Source: Stropharia rugosoannulata (taxonomy: Eukaryota > Basidiomycota > Agaricomycetes > Agaricales > Strophariaceae). From it: DNA of 64,000 nt. Location: assembly GCA_028532985.1 (NCBI GenBank), contig JANCIK010000004.1, forward strand, positions 3,286,001-3,350,000. Direction: 5' to 3'. Positions 1 to 12,104 of this stretch are shown one piece after another (positions within the stretch are counted from its first letter, which is position 1; every line of letters starts with the position of its first letter). The translations under genes were made by a program, and so were the position numbers. The notes under the pieces were generated by a model, which saw only the letters and a program-made list of their open reading frames with translations, did not search any database and was not told the DNA's origin.

Positions 1-606
1 GGCATAGCGCATGAGTTCTTCACGCGCCTGGAGAATGTGATTTTGTGGCATGGTTAGTACGCGTGCCGCAATTGATGCGGTTGTGTCGCCAGCCATAGGT
101 TTTGCCTGCTGGCTTCCAATAATAACAGAAACAGGGTTCATTGACATGCTGACGTTGTGCTGATATAGCCACGGTGTTCCAAGAATAACATCGTACTGTG
201 AGATGTTAATAATATCAAAGGATCGCTCCTCAGATATTGTTTCATATTCTAGGTGTGCCGTGGTTCGAAAGTTAACACGAGATCGAGATCCTTGTACTGC
301 AAGTTGAACAGTTAAAGGCTTCTCTAGTTCGAGTTTCTTGAGGTTTAATTGATCTACAATTGTAGAGGAGACAAAGTCTCCTAGTGATCCTGAGTCCAGT
401 AGAGCACGCACAGGTTGCCGATTTAATGTAATGGTTATGATAATAGGTTTGGGTACAATTCTTGCAGCCTTGACTTGTACCGCATTGCGCTGCATGGCGG
501 GATACATACCTCGTGGGATTTGTGCTCCGGATAGGGGAATTGCATTCACAGAGTGTCGTTGTAAAGATTTGTCCGGTTTAATCGAAAAACCGGTATGTTC
601 ACACGC
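1..606 (-). CDS. pro: Retroviral-type aspartic protease (start of Pol), -1 frame to Gag, partial
   Basis: An open frame on the minus strand begins after a TGA at 607-609, overlaps the end of Gag by about 60 nt in the -1 frame, and continues to position 1. It carries the retropepsin active site in RALLDSGSLGDFVSS (about 370-410) and the second conserved motif YDVILGTPWL (about 170-200), a flap and dimer pattern typical of gypsy proteases. The arrangement implies Gag-Pol synthesis by -1 frameshifting within 546-606. Reverse transcriptase, RNase H and integrase are outside the window. Confidence 0.85.
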
Positions 607-2795
607 TCACCTGCCTCATTGGATATCTCGGTATGTGTTTCCACACGAATGGCGTGTTCTTCGCTCATAATAGGGTTGTATCGCACAAAGAAGTTGTCAT
701 CTGTTCCTGGTACAGATGTGTACAACAGCCGTGCCTGGTACCATCCTTCCAGGTTCAAGTTGGTATGTGTGATATAATGTCTTGGTATACCCCATACCCG
801 TCGGCATATTTGATCTTCAAACAAGATTTGTTGTACATCATTAGGGTCCCAATGGACTAGGCATCGTTGGCGACGGATCGCGGGATATGGTTGGTCATGT
901 AAATAAGGTCGTCCATATTCAATAAGTTGCTCCAGTTTTCGTTCGAGTAGCGGCCCTACAGCTTCATGAGGGTCTATTCTCCAGGATTCTGGTAGCGGTT
1001 GTCCTTCGAAAATAGCACAGCGATGTGCATATTCTAAGGCGGGTTGGAAATCAGGGTATATCATATGCTCGTTGTCGAAGAAGGTGGTAATATTTCGCTT
1101 CTTATCTTTAACCAGGTGTCCCTGTGGCGTGTAGGCGTCGATCACAAACCTATCTTCATTAGTCCAATGTGTGAGATCGCCAGGGTAGCGCCCACCGGTC
1201 TCCAAGATCTTGATTAATAAGGGTGCGATGATATCACCTATAATTGTGTCTGGACGTAGGACACGACCTTCAACGCCCAAGTGCCAGGCATATGCTTCGT
1301 CTGTGGGAAAATCTCGTCGTTCAGGGAATGGTAATTCAAGTATATCACCTAATGAAATCTCCTGTGGGGTTGTCATGCTGTCAAGTAGTGCTTGTCGAGG
1401 TACTTGCACAATAAAGGATTCATCAGATCCTGACCTGGGTGATTGCTGCTGCATGGGTGAATTGTCTGGACTGTGAGGTGTGTCCTCACCATGGACGTGC
1501 CCGTTTACATGTACTGAGTGGCATATGATCTGTGAGAATTTTTCTCCAAGATGTGGGTGCGTTAGAGTGCTACTATTATCTTCGTCTTCAGTGCTGATGT
1601 CTGATTCAGACATGTCAGAGTTGTCATTATCTTCCTCTGTTTCGGTTACTGTTTGTAATCCAGGCATATCTGGATCTGTGTGGTTGCTTATTTCCGACTC
1701 GCTATCACTGCTCGTGATTACAGAATCAGTATCCCAATGATTAAAAGAGTGACTTCGTTTGTGTTGATACCATGCACATAAGTCAAACATTGGGTTTGCG
1801 AGTTCTTGAATAGAAATGTGTATTGGGTCTTCGTAGTCTTCATCCTGAATTGTCCATCGCATGAATGCACTTGGGGTTACTGTGAAACGAGTTTCGTTAT
1901 CAATGCTCTTGCGTCTGGATGGATATAATTCTGTTATGCCGCTTCGTAAAACCAGCGCAGCATTATATCCGTAAGCGTCTCCCATCGTGAGTGAATACTT
2001 ACGACGGTTATTAACTGCACCAGTCCATATTTCGCATATAGTTGCATACCAGTTACCAATGCAAAAGGTAGGGTGTCGCAGGGCTTCGCCTGATAGTGTT
2101 TCATAACGCTGATACTCAAGATCAAAAATAAAATAGATATCTTTGTCATATGGACTGCGGATGACACGGAAGCGCTCGTGACCGCACTGACATGAAGTTA
2201 ATGGGAATGGCGCGTCTCCAGGATAGGGTACTTCCGTTTGGAGTGCATTTTGTGCAGCCAGGACAAGTGCATCATTCAGTATGCGTTGGCGTGGTGAAGT
2301 AGGATCGTAGTCATGTTGCCAGTGTATGTAGGGACGTGAATTGATCAGTTCCCAGGCGTCATGCGGGGGCTCCATGGATATCATTCCAACTGGGACTTCG
2401 TCTCCTTCTTCTAGCAGAATAAATTCGCCTTCGTCCTCACCTTCTACTTCAATATTAAAAGAAGGGAGTCCAGGCGGTTTAGAACTGGCAGAGCGAACAT
2501 TGCTCCGTTTGGGACAGTTGCGAGACATATGTCCTTCTTCCTTGCATGTAAAACACTTCCCTGCTGCCAAGAGCTTCGTTCGTTCTTCGCCAGACACGCG
2601 TGGCTGCTGTGGTGAATTAAAACGAGGTCGAGGTGTAGTACCCCTTGCAATATTGTGTCCATTAAAAGGTGTTGATCCCCTTCCCCAATTAGGATTAGCT
2701 GGACGAGATGACGGTCCTCGGCTTTCATATCGCGTGCTTGGAGTATGTAGTTGTCCCTGGTTCCTAAATGGGGTACGTGCACGCGAGTTATGCAG
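546..2795 (-). CDS. gag: Gag polyprotein, C-terminal part with CCHC zinc knuckle (in frame after the TGA)
   Basis: In-frame continuation of Gag after the TGA. A nucleocapsid-type zinc knuckle, CFTCKEEGHMSRNC (C-x2-C-x4-H-x4-C), lies near 2530-2570 and would bind the genomic RNA. About 650 more residues follow, including an acidic, Ser-rich segment (about 1590-1700), and the frame ends with TGA at 546-548. Such a long Gag C-terminus is unusual against textbook gypsy elements. I recognise no domain in it beyond the knuckle. There is no ATG near the TGA that would make it an obvious independent gene, so its expression would need readthrough or a different copy of the element. Confidence 0.7.
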   Translation of the reverse strand: MHNSRARTPFRNQGQLHTPSTRYESRGPSSRPANPNWGRGSTPFNGHNIARGTTPRPRFNSPQQPRVSGEERTKLLAAGKCFTCKEEGHMSRNCPKRSNVRSASSKPPGLPSFNIEVEGEDEGEFILLEEGDEVPVGMISMEPPHDAWELINSRPYIHWQHDYDPTSPRQRILNDALVLAAQNALQTEVPYPGDAPFPLTSCQCGHERFRVIRSPYDKDIYFIFDLEYQRYETLSGEALRHPTFCIGNWYATICEIWTGAVNNRRKYSLTMGDAYGYNAALVLRSGITELYPSRRKSIDNETRFTVTPSAFMRWTIQDEDYEDPIHISIQELANPMFDLCAWYQHKRSHSFNHWDTDSVITSSDSESEISNHTDPDMPGLQTVTETEEDNDNSDMSESDISTEDEDNSSTLTHPHLGEKFSQIICHSVHVNGHVHGEDTPHSPDNSPMQQQSPRSGSDESFIVQVPRQALLDSMTTPQEISLGDILELPFPERRDFPTDEAYAWHLGVEGRVLRPDTIIGDIIAPLLIKILETGGRYPGDLTHWTNEDRFVIDAYTPQGHLVKDKKRNITTFFDNEHMIYPDFQPALEYAHRCAIFEGQPLPESWRIDPHEAVGPLLERKLEQLIEYGRPYLHDQPYPAIRRQRCLVHWDPNDVQQILFEDQICRRVWGIPRHYITHTNLNLEGWYQARLLYTSVPGTDDNFFVRYNPIMSEEHAIRVETHTEISNEAGERVNIPVFRLNRTNLYNDTL

Positions 2796-4460
2796 TCATG
2801 ACTCTGTGAAACGTTGTATAGAGTGTAATGGTCGTGAATTAGTTTCTGGTCGGTGTATTCGGTTATTTCTGGATGTGGTAATGTTCTCCGCAATTTCAAT
2901 TGTCTCTGCCTGTCCAACAACTTCTTCCCAGGTGGATATCTCAGGATTATAATGATCTCTCCACAAGCTTTGCTGAATAGATGGTCGAAGTCCATCCCAT
3001 AATTTAATCACCTGTTCCCGGTCACTTACCATGCCAATGAGATTGAATAATTCTTCCAGCTCATGCACGTAAGCAGACACAGTTCTATTATCCTGGAAGC
3101 AGCGCTTGAGTCGCTTGTGCTGCTCCATTCGGAAATTAATAGGGAAACAGAAATTAAATAACTCCGTAAAGAATTCATTAAGCGTCCACTGGTGGAAGTT
3201 GGACGAAACTTTCTGTGTGTAGAAGTCGTATGCGGTGCTTGTCATGTAGAATGACAGGACAAATGCCTGCCTCGAAGAGGGTACTCGCCCATCGGTCACA
3301 TATGCTGTGCCTTCGATTACAAAACGATTGTATTGACGTGAATCCGGGGATCCATCATATTCTTTGGGTGGGATTGGTTTCAATGTAGTTCGTTTGTGCC
3401 CTCGTCGTTTAATGGGATTTGGTTTTGGCTGCTTTGGAAATCGAGGTCCACGGGATCGTCGTCCTTGTTCATCACTATCTGAGTCATCCGATTCTGAGCT
3501 TGAGGGGTCGCTATCCGGGTCGCGCGACATGCGTAGACGCTCCATGTTTGCGAGCGTCTTCCCAAGGTAACTATTCTTGGCTATTTGATTGATGGGTCGG
3601 TTGTCTGGGTAGCGTGGGGTTGGTTCACGCTGAGGTTCCGCCGTGTCGGGTCGTGGAGTATGCTGTGCCTGTATAGGAGGGTCAGTTCTTACCTTATTTT
3701 GTCCGTAGATTTTAAGTAGTTGTTCTTGTAATTGAGGGTCTTCTTCGTCATTAGTGAAATTAATATTACCCCAGTTGCGGGGATCTGGGCCTTTTCCTTT
3801 TCCTTTGGAAGGTCCCTGTTCTCTAGAATCGTCAGATGAATCATCATTAGGTACGTTACCTTTATTTCCAGTTCGCGCATGTCGTTTGAGAATATGAGCC
3901 CGTTGTTCATCCGTAAGGCGCTCTTCCGCCTGCTGTAATAATTCTTCAGTATTATTATTGAGGACTAAGCGCTCACCTGGCTCCACTATTGCAGTGGTTG
4001 GTCCTCCAATCGTATTCCTTCTTGGGCTTTGTGGTCGAATTTCCACAGAAGGTAATAGTGGTCGTCTTTCGATGCTTTCTTGACTCTGACTGCGTCGTGG
4101 GAATTGAGTGGCCGGCTTCGGCTGTGCCGGTTGTGGTGGTTCAAGGGACCCTCCATCCCTTTGCGCGTACTGACTCCATGGGTCACCAGAGTCATACTGG
4201 GATTCATTAATAACAACTCCAGAACTTCCCATTGAAGTGTCGGCTGCTTGTAATTCTTGCGCGAGATTTTTCTGACTAAGCTCTTCTTTTGGCTCGGCAT
4301 CAAGGCTTGATGGCGCGGCAACCGTGGGAACTACTCCGGGTCTTCCTCTTCGTACTCCGGCAGAGCTCTGAGGCCTTCGGGTCTCGTCGTCGGTGGTTGT
4401 GGTCCGTGTAGAACGGGTCTTGCGTGTTGCGGCCAATGCACTGGGTCGTTGGGACATCAT
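2796..4460 (-). CDS. gag: Gag polyprotein, N-terminal part with capsid domain (ends at in-frame TGA)
   Basis: Structural protein of the retrotransposon. I start it at the ATG pair at 4460/4457, because the frame upstream opens only with a TTG. The first 300 or so residues are low-complexity and rich in R, P, S and Q, with acidic serine stretches. A Retrotrans_gag (PF03732-like) capsid region follows, with signatures such as QWTLNEFFTELFNFCFP and RMEQHKRLKRCFQDNRTVS. A TGA at 2796-2798 stops the frame just after this domain. The same frame then stays open for 66 codons into the zinc-knuckle region, so this is one Gag interrupted by a single stop. Nonsense mutation or readthrough are both possible. 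Confidence 0.8.
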   Translation of the reverse strand: MMSQRPSALAATRKTRSTRTTTTDDETRRPQSSAGVRRGRPGVVPTVAAPSSLDAEPKEELSQKNLAQELQAADTSMGSSGVVINESQYDSGDPWSQYAQRDGGSLEPPQPAQPKPATQFPRRSQSQESIERRPLLPSVEIRPQSPRRNTIGGPTTAIVEPGERLVLNNNTEELLQQAEERLTDEQRAHILKRHARTGNKGNVPNDDSSDDSREQGPSKGKGKGPDPRNWGNINFTNDEEDPQLQEQLLKIYGQNKVRTDPPIQAQHTPRPDTAEPQREPTPRYPDNRPINQIAKNSYLGKTLANMERLRMSRDPDSDPSSSESDDSDSDEQGRRSRGPRFPKQPKPNPIKRRGHKRTTLKPIPPKEYDGSPDSRQYNRFVIEGTAYVTDGRVPSSRQAFVLSFYMTSTAYDFYTQKVSSNFHQWTLNEFFTELFNFCFPINFRMEQHKRLKRCFQDNRTVSAYVHELEELFNLIGMVSDREQVIKLWDGLRPSIQQSLWRDHYNPEISTWEEVVGQAETIEIAENITTSRNNRIHRPETNSRPLHSIQRFTES

Positions 4461-4529
4461 AGTGGCTGTTACTGAGATAGTTGAAGGCGACAATTGATAG
4501 ACTAGATGGGTGATCAAACCTACTGAGTC

Positions 4530-5060
4530 TTTTCGAAGTCGGGGTCGGTTGTTATGTAGTTATAGTCGAGATGTTATTGGGTAGTAGACAATAGATATTG
4601 TCCTCGTTCAAAATATGTGACAAATCGCTTCTGTAAGGAGCTAGCAGGCTTCAGAAGTGATGTCGGCACACGGTGTTGTGTGTTGTTTAAGTTGATGTTA
4701 GTCGAGTGTCGAGTTGTGGGTGTTGTTCACGTTGGATAGAACGGTTGTAAATCCAAATTGATTGTCTACTACCGAGCAAAACATCAACTATTTATACATG
4801 CAGAGATATTACTTTAGTTGGAAGTGGTAACGTGTAATATACGTAGTATGGACGTGTACAAGAGCAATAGGTCATAGTGAGTTCATAGGAGCATAATGGT
4901 GACATAGTAAATGACAGGTAAATGACGAAGAAGAACACGTACTCTTGTAAAGACAGTGTAATACCTACCGGAGTGTACTTACCTTGAGCGGCAATGGTTT
5001 GTCATTCCGTGAAGTGTGAGAAAGTGCCGGCCCGCGCAGGTGGCTATGCCAGGTGTTACA
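4530..5060 (-). repeat. Putative 5' LTR and leader of the gypsy element
   Basis: This non-coding stretch lies directly upstream of Gag on the minus strand. It holds a TATAAATA box (minus strand, 4789-4796) about 330 bp before the Gag ATG, as expected for U3/R of an LTR. I see no clear TGG-type primer binding site between the TATA box and Gag. The outer edge at 5060 rests only on a TGTAACACC sequence. A 13-bp inverted pair (4580-4592 and 4761-4773) lies inside the presumed transcript. Confidence 0.4.
4789..4796 (-). promoter_or_regulatory. TATA box of the gypsy element
   Basis: TATAAATA on the minus strand, upstream of Gag and inside the putative LTR. Confidence 0.5.
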
Positions 5061-5688
5061 CTTTCACTAGCTCTAGGTACTAGGAATAGCTAGTAATGCG
5101 AGTGACATCCGAGTCCTGTATCTTTTTGAAGCACGTAACTTGTCACGGTCTGCATAAACACTTTAGCCAGAGGATAGTTTTTACGTTACATTGCCCGTTA
5201 TTATTGTTACAAAAATATGCACTTACATTTTCGCTTTGTATGGCAGTCTGCGGTAGACAGCGGGCGCTCGCATTACCCATATTGGTAACAGAAGGAAAAT
5301 TACCTCCTTGATATATCAGTAGAGCTTTACTGATTTTCGGTAGAGGTATTGAGATTAGCGCTTGTGCTGACTATTCAGCTTTGACTACAGGTTGATTATG
5401 ATTATGACTGTGTTACTTAAATGTTATGGCCCGGAAGCATGTAGAATGATATCAATCTACGGCGCTCGTAATTCCGAGTGAAAACTTGAGAGCGTTGATA
5501 CACGCGATGACATCCACCTGTCCAGTGTGTTAAGGATCCAATTGTCTGAAGTAAAGAAAACCGGGGATATTTTTTGGTGGCGCATCTTCAACAGGACCTC
5601 GATCAGCAGCCTTACAATCTAATATTAGTTTACAGAGTAGTATAAATGGACTGAATGAACCATGTTCTGAAACACTCATCTGTACAGT

Positions 5689-5837
5689 ATGAACCTCCTT
5701 GTGGTCACAACTTTTGCTATTTACTGCGTTTCACAAGCGCTGGCGGCGCCTAGTGCCTCTGGCTCTTGTAAGTTTCTGCTTCGTAATTCAATTAATTTCT
5801 TCTGATGTTTTATTCTGCAGGTTCAATTGTACGCTAG
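5689..5837 (+). CDS. Possible very small secreted peptide (31 aa, two exons)
   Basis: ATG at 5689, with a TATAAAT sequence about 45 bp upstream (5641). Exon 1 (5689-5767) encodes a hydrophobic signal-peptide-like start ending in an Ala-rich cleavage-like site (ALAAPSASGS). A canonical short intron follows (GTAAGT at 5768, TTCTGCAG ending 5820). After splicing, only five more codons occur before TAG. So it is either a tiny peptide, a decayed secreted-protein gene, or chance. I do not recognise a family. Confidence 0.25.
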
Positions 5838-8351
5838 CCTTGCCTTCTATAGATACAGAATTTACACTAATGATGATGATCGCTTCCTCCATCGACGCTA
5901 GAGTCAACCGTGTATGTGCCAATTTCACCTCGTCCAAATAAGCGCTAAGTTGTTTATGTGCGGGTAGGCCAAAGCGGTTCTATTTGCTGCGTTCAGCAAG
6001 TCGTTTCAGTTGATCCCATTGTGTCAACACCCCCCGAAACTGGATTGTAAGTTATATACATGGGCCTGTATTATATATGGCCATTAGCATGAGGCTGATC
6101 TTCTCCACAGCTGTCTTCCCATCACTTCGGAGATAGCGTGCACTCCGCTTGGTGTTACACCTTAATCAGAATAGACCATTTACGCGTTGTCTCATAAGTA
6201 TACAAGAGCCTAACAAGTGAATACAATCATATCATATGCTCATAGTAGTGTGATGCAGCAAACTGGTAATTTCAGTGGTATATAGCGAATATGACCAAAA
6301 GACGGCGTGGCATCAAAATGGAGCGAGTGTAACGACATTTTGGGACACTCTAATCGTCTGTGTGTAAATTTATGAGTAAAGCGGTAGTATTACTACGATT
6401 GTGCCGTTCTTTATAACGTTTCCAGGTCGTAAGTACTCGACGCATGTCTCGCTAAGTTCATGTGAGATCCCCCCGTGGGAATGAAACGGGACTTGCCGAT
6501 TCCTCCGGGAGCACGGCACGATTTTGAGTCGGTCTCAACGTCAACGGTGGCACGGTCAAAGGATAGGAACGTGGTTCACTTTCTTTACCTACGCACCTCA
6601 AACCGATGATTGAAGGTCATATGAATTGGACCTGTCTAAGTGCCATGTGGTTTTGATGAATGATAATATAATTAACCTGCCAGTGCCCGAGTAGTCAAAG
6701 GCCCGTGACTGGTGCTTCAGCCCGCAGTCGCAGTACTTATCAGCACAGATATTTCATTGTTTAGAAGGATTATTCCCGCCAGTATCATCGTATATGCTCT
6801 CCGCACAACACCTTTAACCCCCTTCCACAGGCATTTATCAGACCCATGCCTGACTGAATGTCAGGCACCTTTTTTTGCACGAGGCCGTATCGGTCATGAA
6901 CCTGCGCTGTTAACATACGATTATTCTCATGCGACTCTAGACAATTCCGCGAGAATCACGGTACCAAGCTTATCACAGAAGCATGGGTACTTTATTTTTA
7001 TCGCTGTGTGAACGGAGTCGGGCGCGTAAATCACTGACATAGATACAATGCCACGGAGGCCGTCCTAAAGAAAAAATCAACTCGCAGATCATTATTTATC
7101 ACACACAAAAAAATCTTGCTTGTATGTCGTATGTCCAAAGAAGATAGGAGACTTGTGTAGGAACAGAGTGCAGGTGCTATTCACCAGTGATAGGACGGTG
7201 TACCGACACAGGAGCATGTTACAGTACCCTGTAGAATGGAATAATCAAAGAATAATCTCCAACACGGATCAGGATGGTGTACTGCGGTGAGTGGCATGCG
7301 CTCAATGTTTGATGGCCTCACTTCATATTCTATGTACCAGGTTTCTGTGACATTCCACAACCATACTAGACGTATTTACCGCACAGGCGGGAGAGAGTCA
7401 TTTATGTAATATAATTACTCAGGACACAGTGGAATGGGTTCTGCAAGGAGATTTCTTCGAGCTGAGTTGTTTAAAGGGGAAGAAAATACAACCGACAATA
7501 AGTAAGTAGATACTTGGTAGGCACTAAATTGGTGCTACTATGTATACATGCGAGGAGACACGTTAGAGAATAACATGGAACATTAGGAAGCTATGTTTCT
7601 GGCCCGTAAGACCGATTTTTTTTTGTGTAAGTTTGAGATCACCCATGCTACGCCCATGCTTCTGTGCGTTTCTTGGCCGGTGTCTATGCCGTACCGTAGG
7701 CACCGCTTAATCTATTTTGAATTTGCCGCATCGGCTATTCAACAGTGGGTTTCAGTGTTCACACAGCGAATGGCGATGGGGACTGGTGGGGACCGTTTCA
7801 GTCAAAACGCTTGCACAAAGTTGGTTATTTTGACACGGTAAATAGATACAGGGGTACAATCTACTACGCTAAATGCACCTCAACCTGCAACGGCGCGAGT
7901 CTAGAATAGTAGTAATATGATGTGATGAGATGGAATGCAGATGTGGGGGTATGTATGTAGTCCTACAGAAATACAAATTAAAACATAAATGTAGCACGAA
8001 CATACGAATCAGTATCGATAGCAGGGGTATATATGAGAATAAAGTAGGCCGGCGGCATATAATGAGTGACAAGGTTAAAGGAGTGACAAGGATAAGCCCG
8101 AATATTCGGTGACTTCTATCTATTAGAACAACCTGTGGGTATGATGCAATGAATACATACAACAGTCAGAAACAATCACGGTGCGCCATAACATCTATAC
8201 AGTGACTGTGATATTATGGCCAATGAGACCGTAATCTAGCTCTATATGGGGAGGGAGTGTCTTGCGAAGCCCAGGATAGAGTGGCGAGTGGGATGTTTCT
8301 AGATTTCTCAGCATGATATCTAAAAATAAACTTTATCAGCGAGAGGCGCCG
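5838..8351. other. Gene-poor stretch
   Basis: I see only short, unsupported open frames here (for example 6712-7011 and 7593-7841), no family motifs, no clear exon-intron pattern and no terminal repeats. Confidence 0.5.
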
Positions 8352-10539
8352 CTACAGATAAGACAAAAGCGAACCTGCGAGTGGGATAGTTTTGGACATG
8401 TACTGAAGTGCGGTCAGAAGAACCTGGATGCATTGATCGAGGTATTGAACGGCAAAGTTTAAAGAAGGACTCGGGCCGTTGTTTTCAATTTTTAGCTTCG
8501 CCGTGTCTACCATATCGTGGAAGATTTTGGCTATTGAAGACCAGCAGACCTATTTTGATTTATGATTAGTACTGACCTGCAATCAAATAAAACGCCGGTT
8601 CTTACTGTGAGTACAGGGTCTAATAATGGATAATCATCCTCCGTGAGTTGGTTGATAAGTTCAACCAAACTTCGAGCGGCGCGCGAGATTTTGAGGTCCA
8701 TGGTATTGTCCATGTGCAGGTGGATAGTAGAAGCGATGGTGAGGGATTGTACAGCATACAGGTCGGTATCCATATAAGGCTTTTCGCAGCCAAAGGCCGC
8801 TTCGCGCAATGCGTGAGGTTGCACAAGGTCTGAGAGTCGAAGGAGGGCGGTCTCCGTCTGTTGCCGGTACGTCCACGTCGCATCATCTTTTATTAGGGCG
8901 TCTAAACCATAGTGATATTCTGAAGCTTAAAAAAAGAACGTAAAACATGGATGGAAAATGATAAACGTACTATGGATGCGCAAAGATCGGTCAAATATTG
9001 AGGAAGCGAGTGCCTTGAAGGCAGTGACAGACAATTCATTTGCGTAGAAGCCGTCTACTTCGTATATAGAATGTAGCGAACTGTTGCCTATAACGCTCTC
9101 CTGATCGAGTGAAGAGTTGCATTAGTTCAAACCCTATAAGAAAAACCGAATAGACATACAAAAGACGCGGAATCCTCAACCGGGAGTGGAGTGCTGATAT
9201 GCCTGCACGGCCCGTTCAATGTAGAAGACGCCACACAGCAATCGTTGTTGAGCGACCACGAATTGTTGACCATGAACATTTGCCAAAAGATAGAAGCCCG
9301 TTCGAGCCAGTTGTTGGCTGCCGTGTCGAATGTGTATTCAGGGCCGAAAGGAAATGTGGCAACCGGTGAAACCTGATGAAGACCGATGTCGGTGGCAATC
9401 CGTTTTGCCGCGCTGAGATGACGGCTTCCCTCCATGTCGCGACCTGTGAAGAAGAAATATTGGGCGAGAAGGCAGAGAGCCTGCACCATGTCTGCCGGCG
9501 GCTCGGCGCTATGGAGGGATCGGGACACTTCACGAAGCGTCTGTTCGAGCAACTGGCTCTCCAACCCCGGCATGCGGGCAAAGAAGGCACCCATCAGATA
9601 GATCGCACTCATGAGTGCAACGTTCGGTGGGGGGTTTTGATAGATGCTCGGGGATGAAGACGGATCAATGCGACTTATGTTGGAATAGAAACAACATTGT
9701 TTGCGGTGTAGAATAAATGATTCAATGCTGTTCATTGTCGTGATCAGAAAAGGGGGACTTTAGGTTTTCGGGCAGGCACACTCACAGGACATCGTGCATC
9801 TCCCGCGACGTTATCGGCGAAGGGCTGGTGTCATGCAGAAGGCGATCAAAGACGCCGTCTTGCACTGAATTGCTAGACGTGTCCGAGAAGGCGCGGAGGG
9901 TCCCCATTGGAGGTTGACCTGTAATTATCGCGGATAGGGAGCCGTCAGCCTGACTGGATATATCAGGGAGGGTGAATGAGTTGGCCGGCGAGGCGCATAG
10001 TCCAAAGTCGGTGGAGGTGTCGAACTGGAATGACGAGGGGATGAATGGGGAGCCATCGTTCATGGAAAAGGCGTCGAATTCAGGGGCGCTCCAGATGCCC
10101 AAGTCAAGTGCTGCGTTTGGGTACGAGTCGCCGAAGTCCTCGCTATACGCTCGGGGCCATGTCGAAGCCGCGCTAGGCATCGAAATCGATCGACGCGGCT
10201 TCGCCTCCAGTTCGAGAACTCGCGCCTCAAGCGCCGCCTTTTTTTCGCGCAGAGTCTGCGTACGGCTCTTGCGGCTGCTATCATCGTATTTGCACTCTTG
10301 CGATCGCTTCATCGTGCTGCATGGCGAACAGACCGGGCGGACACCGTCGCATCTCTGCAAGTGCTCAGCATTACGAATTTTGCACGAAACCTGGGCGGAC
10401 GACTCACCAGTTTTCTCCGGCTGCAGACATAGACGTTGAGCAAACATGCTGGAGGCTAAGGAAAACACTGGACGCACCGGCAAGAAAGACAAGCAGTACC
10501 GCGCCGCAGAATTCCGGCCTGTTCGGATTTCCGATTCAT
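8352..10539 (-). CDS. Zn(II)2Cys6 fungal-specific transcription factor
   Basis: Sequence-specific DNA-binding regulator, expected in the nucleus. Seven exons splice to 617 aa: 10478-10539, 10408-10420 (13 nt), 9786-10354, 9160-9727, 8971-9100, 8606-8919, 8352-8549. The zinc cluster is assembled across the first three exons as ACLSCRRRKLRCDGVRPVC followed by SPC and an eighth-spaced Cys, i.e. C-x2-C-x6-C-x6-C-x2-C-x8-C. A short coiled-coil-like linker (REKKAALEARVLELEAK) follows. Exons 4-6 resemble the fungal_trans domain (PF04082), e.g. ALMSAIYLMGAFFAR and LCLLAQYFFFTGRDMEGSR. A TATATA lies about 55 bp upstream of the ATG. The target genes cannot be told from the sequence. Confidence 0.88.
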
Positions 10540-11059
10540 GGTGGAAGAAGGAAGATAGATATGAGGAGGGAGTAAAAGAGTGGAGTGGCAGGTATATATA
10601 ACGCCGACGAGAACGCTTGTGTGCGCAAGGGCGGTCCTGGGTCAGTCCTGAGTGTTCTCGCAGAAACCAGAAGGGAATGCGTTTTATGACATTCGGTTAA
10701 ACATAGCTCGTAGAGGTGGTTTGCTTCACCCCTTTATAAGCTCAGTGACAAACCAGGAAGGTGACCATCACTGATCTCCTTTCGGCGGTTACGTTCCTCC
10801 AACAAATAATCCGCCTGCAGATCTCTGTGCGCGCACCGAGTGCACCGATTTCTGGGTGTGAGCTGAGACTGACGCAGACTGTCACGTCTGCGAGCGTCAG
10901 GCAGAAATACAAGGGCTCTCGTCACCATGTAGGCTGAGGTCAATCGGCGGCATCCCGTTGCCGAACCAAACTGTTGAAACGCTCTAGTATCAAACCAAGT
11001 TGCCATGAATTTAAATTAATCTGGCTCTAAAACAGGTTCACAAAAGCGGGGTCTATCCT

Positions 11060-12104
<1,045 letters not shown>

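Larger units (their letters stand above)
1..5060 (-). mobile_element. Gypsy-type LTR retrotransposon, 5' part (gag and protease), cut by the window edge
   Basis: Read on the minus strand, the element has a TATA-bearing leader, a long Gag frame with a retrotransposon capsid domain and a CCHC zinc knuckle, then an aspartic protease frame that runs off position 1. Reverse transcriptase and integrase must lie to the left of the window. The right boundary near 5060 is a guess: a TGTAACACC start there fits an LTR beginning with TG, but no second LTR is visible to align it with. Gag has one in-frame TGA at 2796-2798; otherwise the frames are long and open, which suggests a fairly recent insertion. 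Confidence 0.85.

Noticed and set aside
10734..11006. 90-codon ATG-initiated frame on the minus strand between ADK1 and the transcription factor gene
   Set aside because: No domain, no splice context and arginine-rich chance-like composition; not enough to call a gene.
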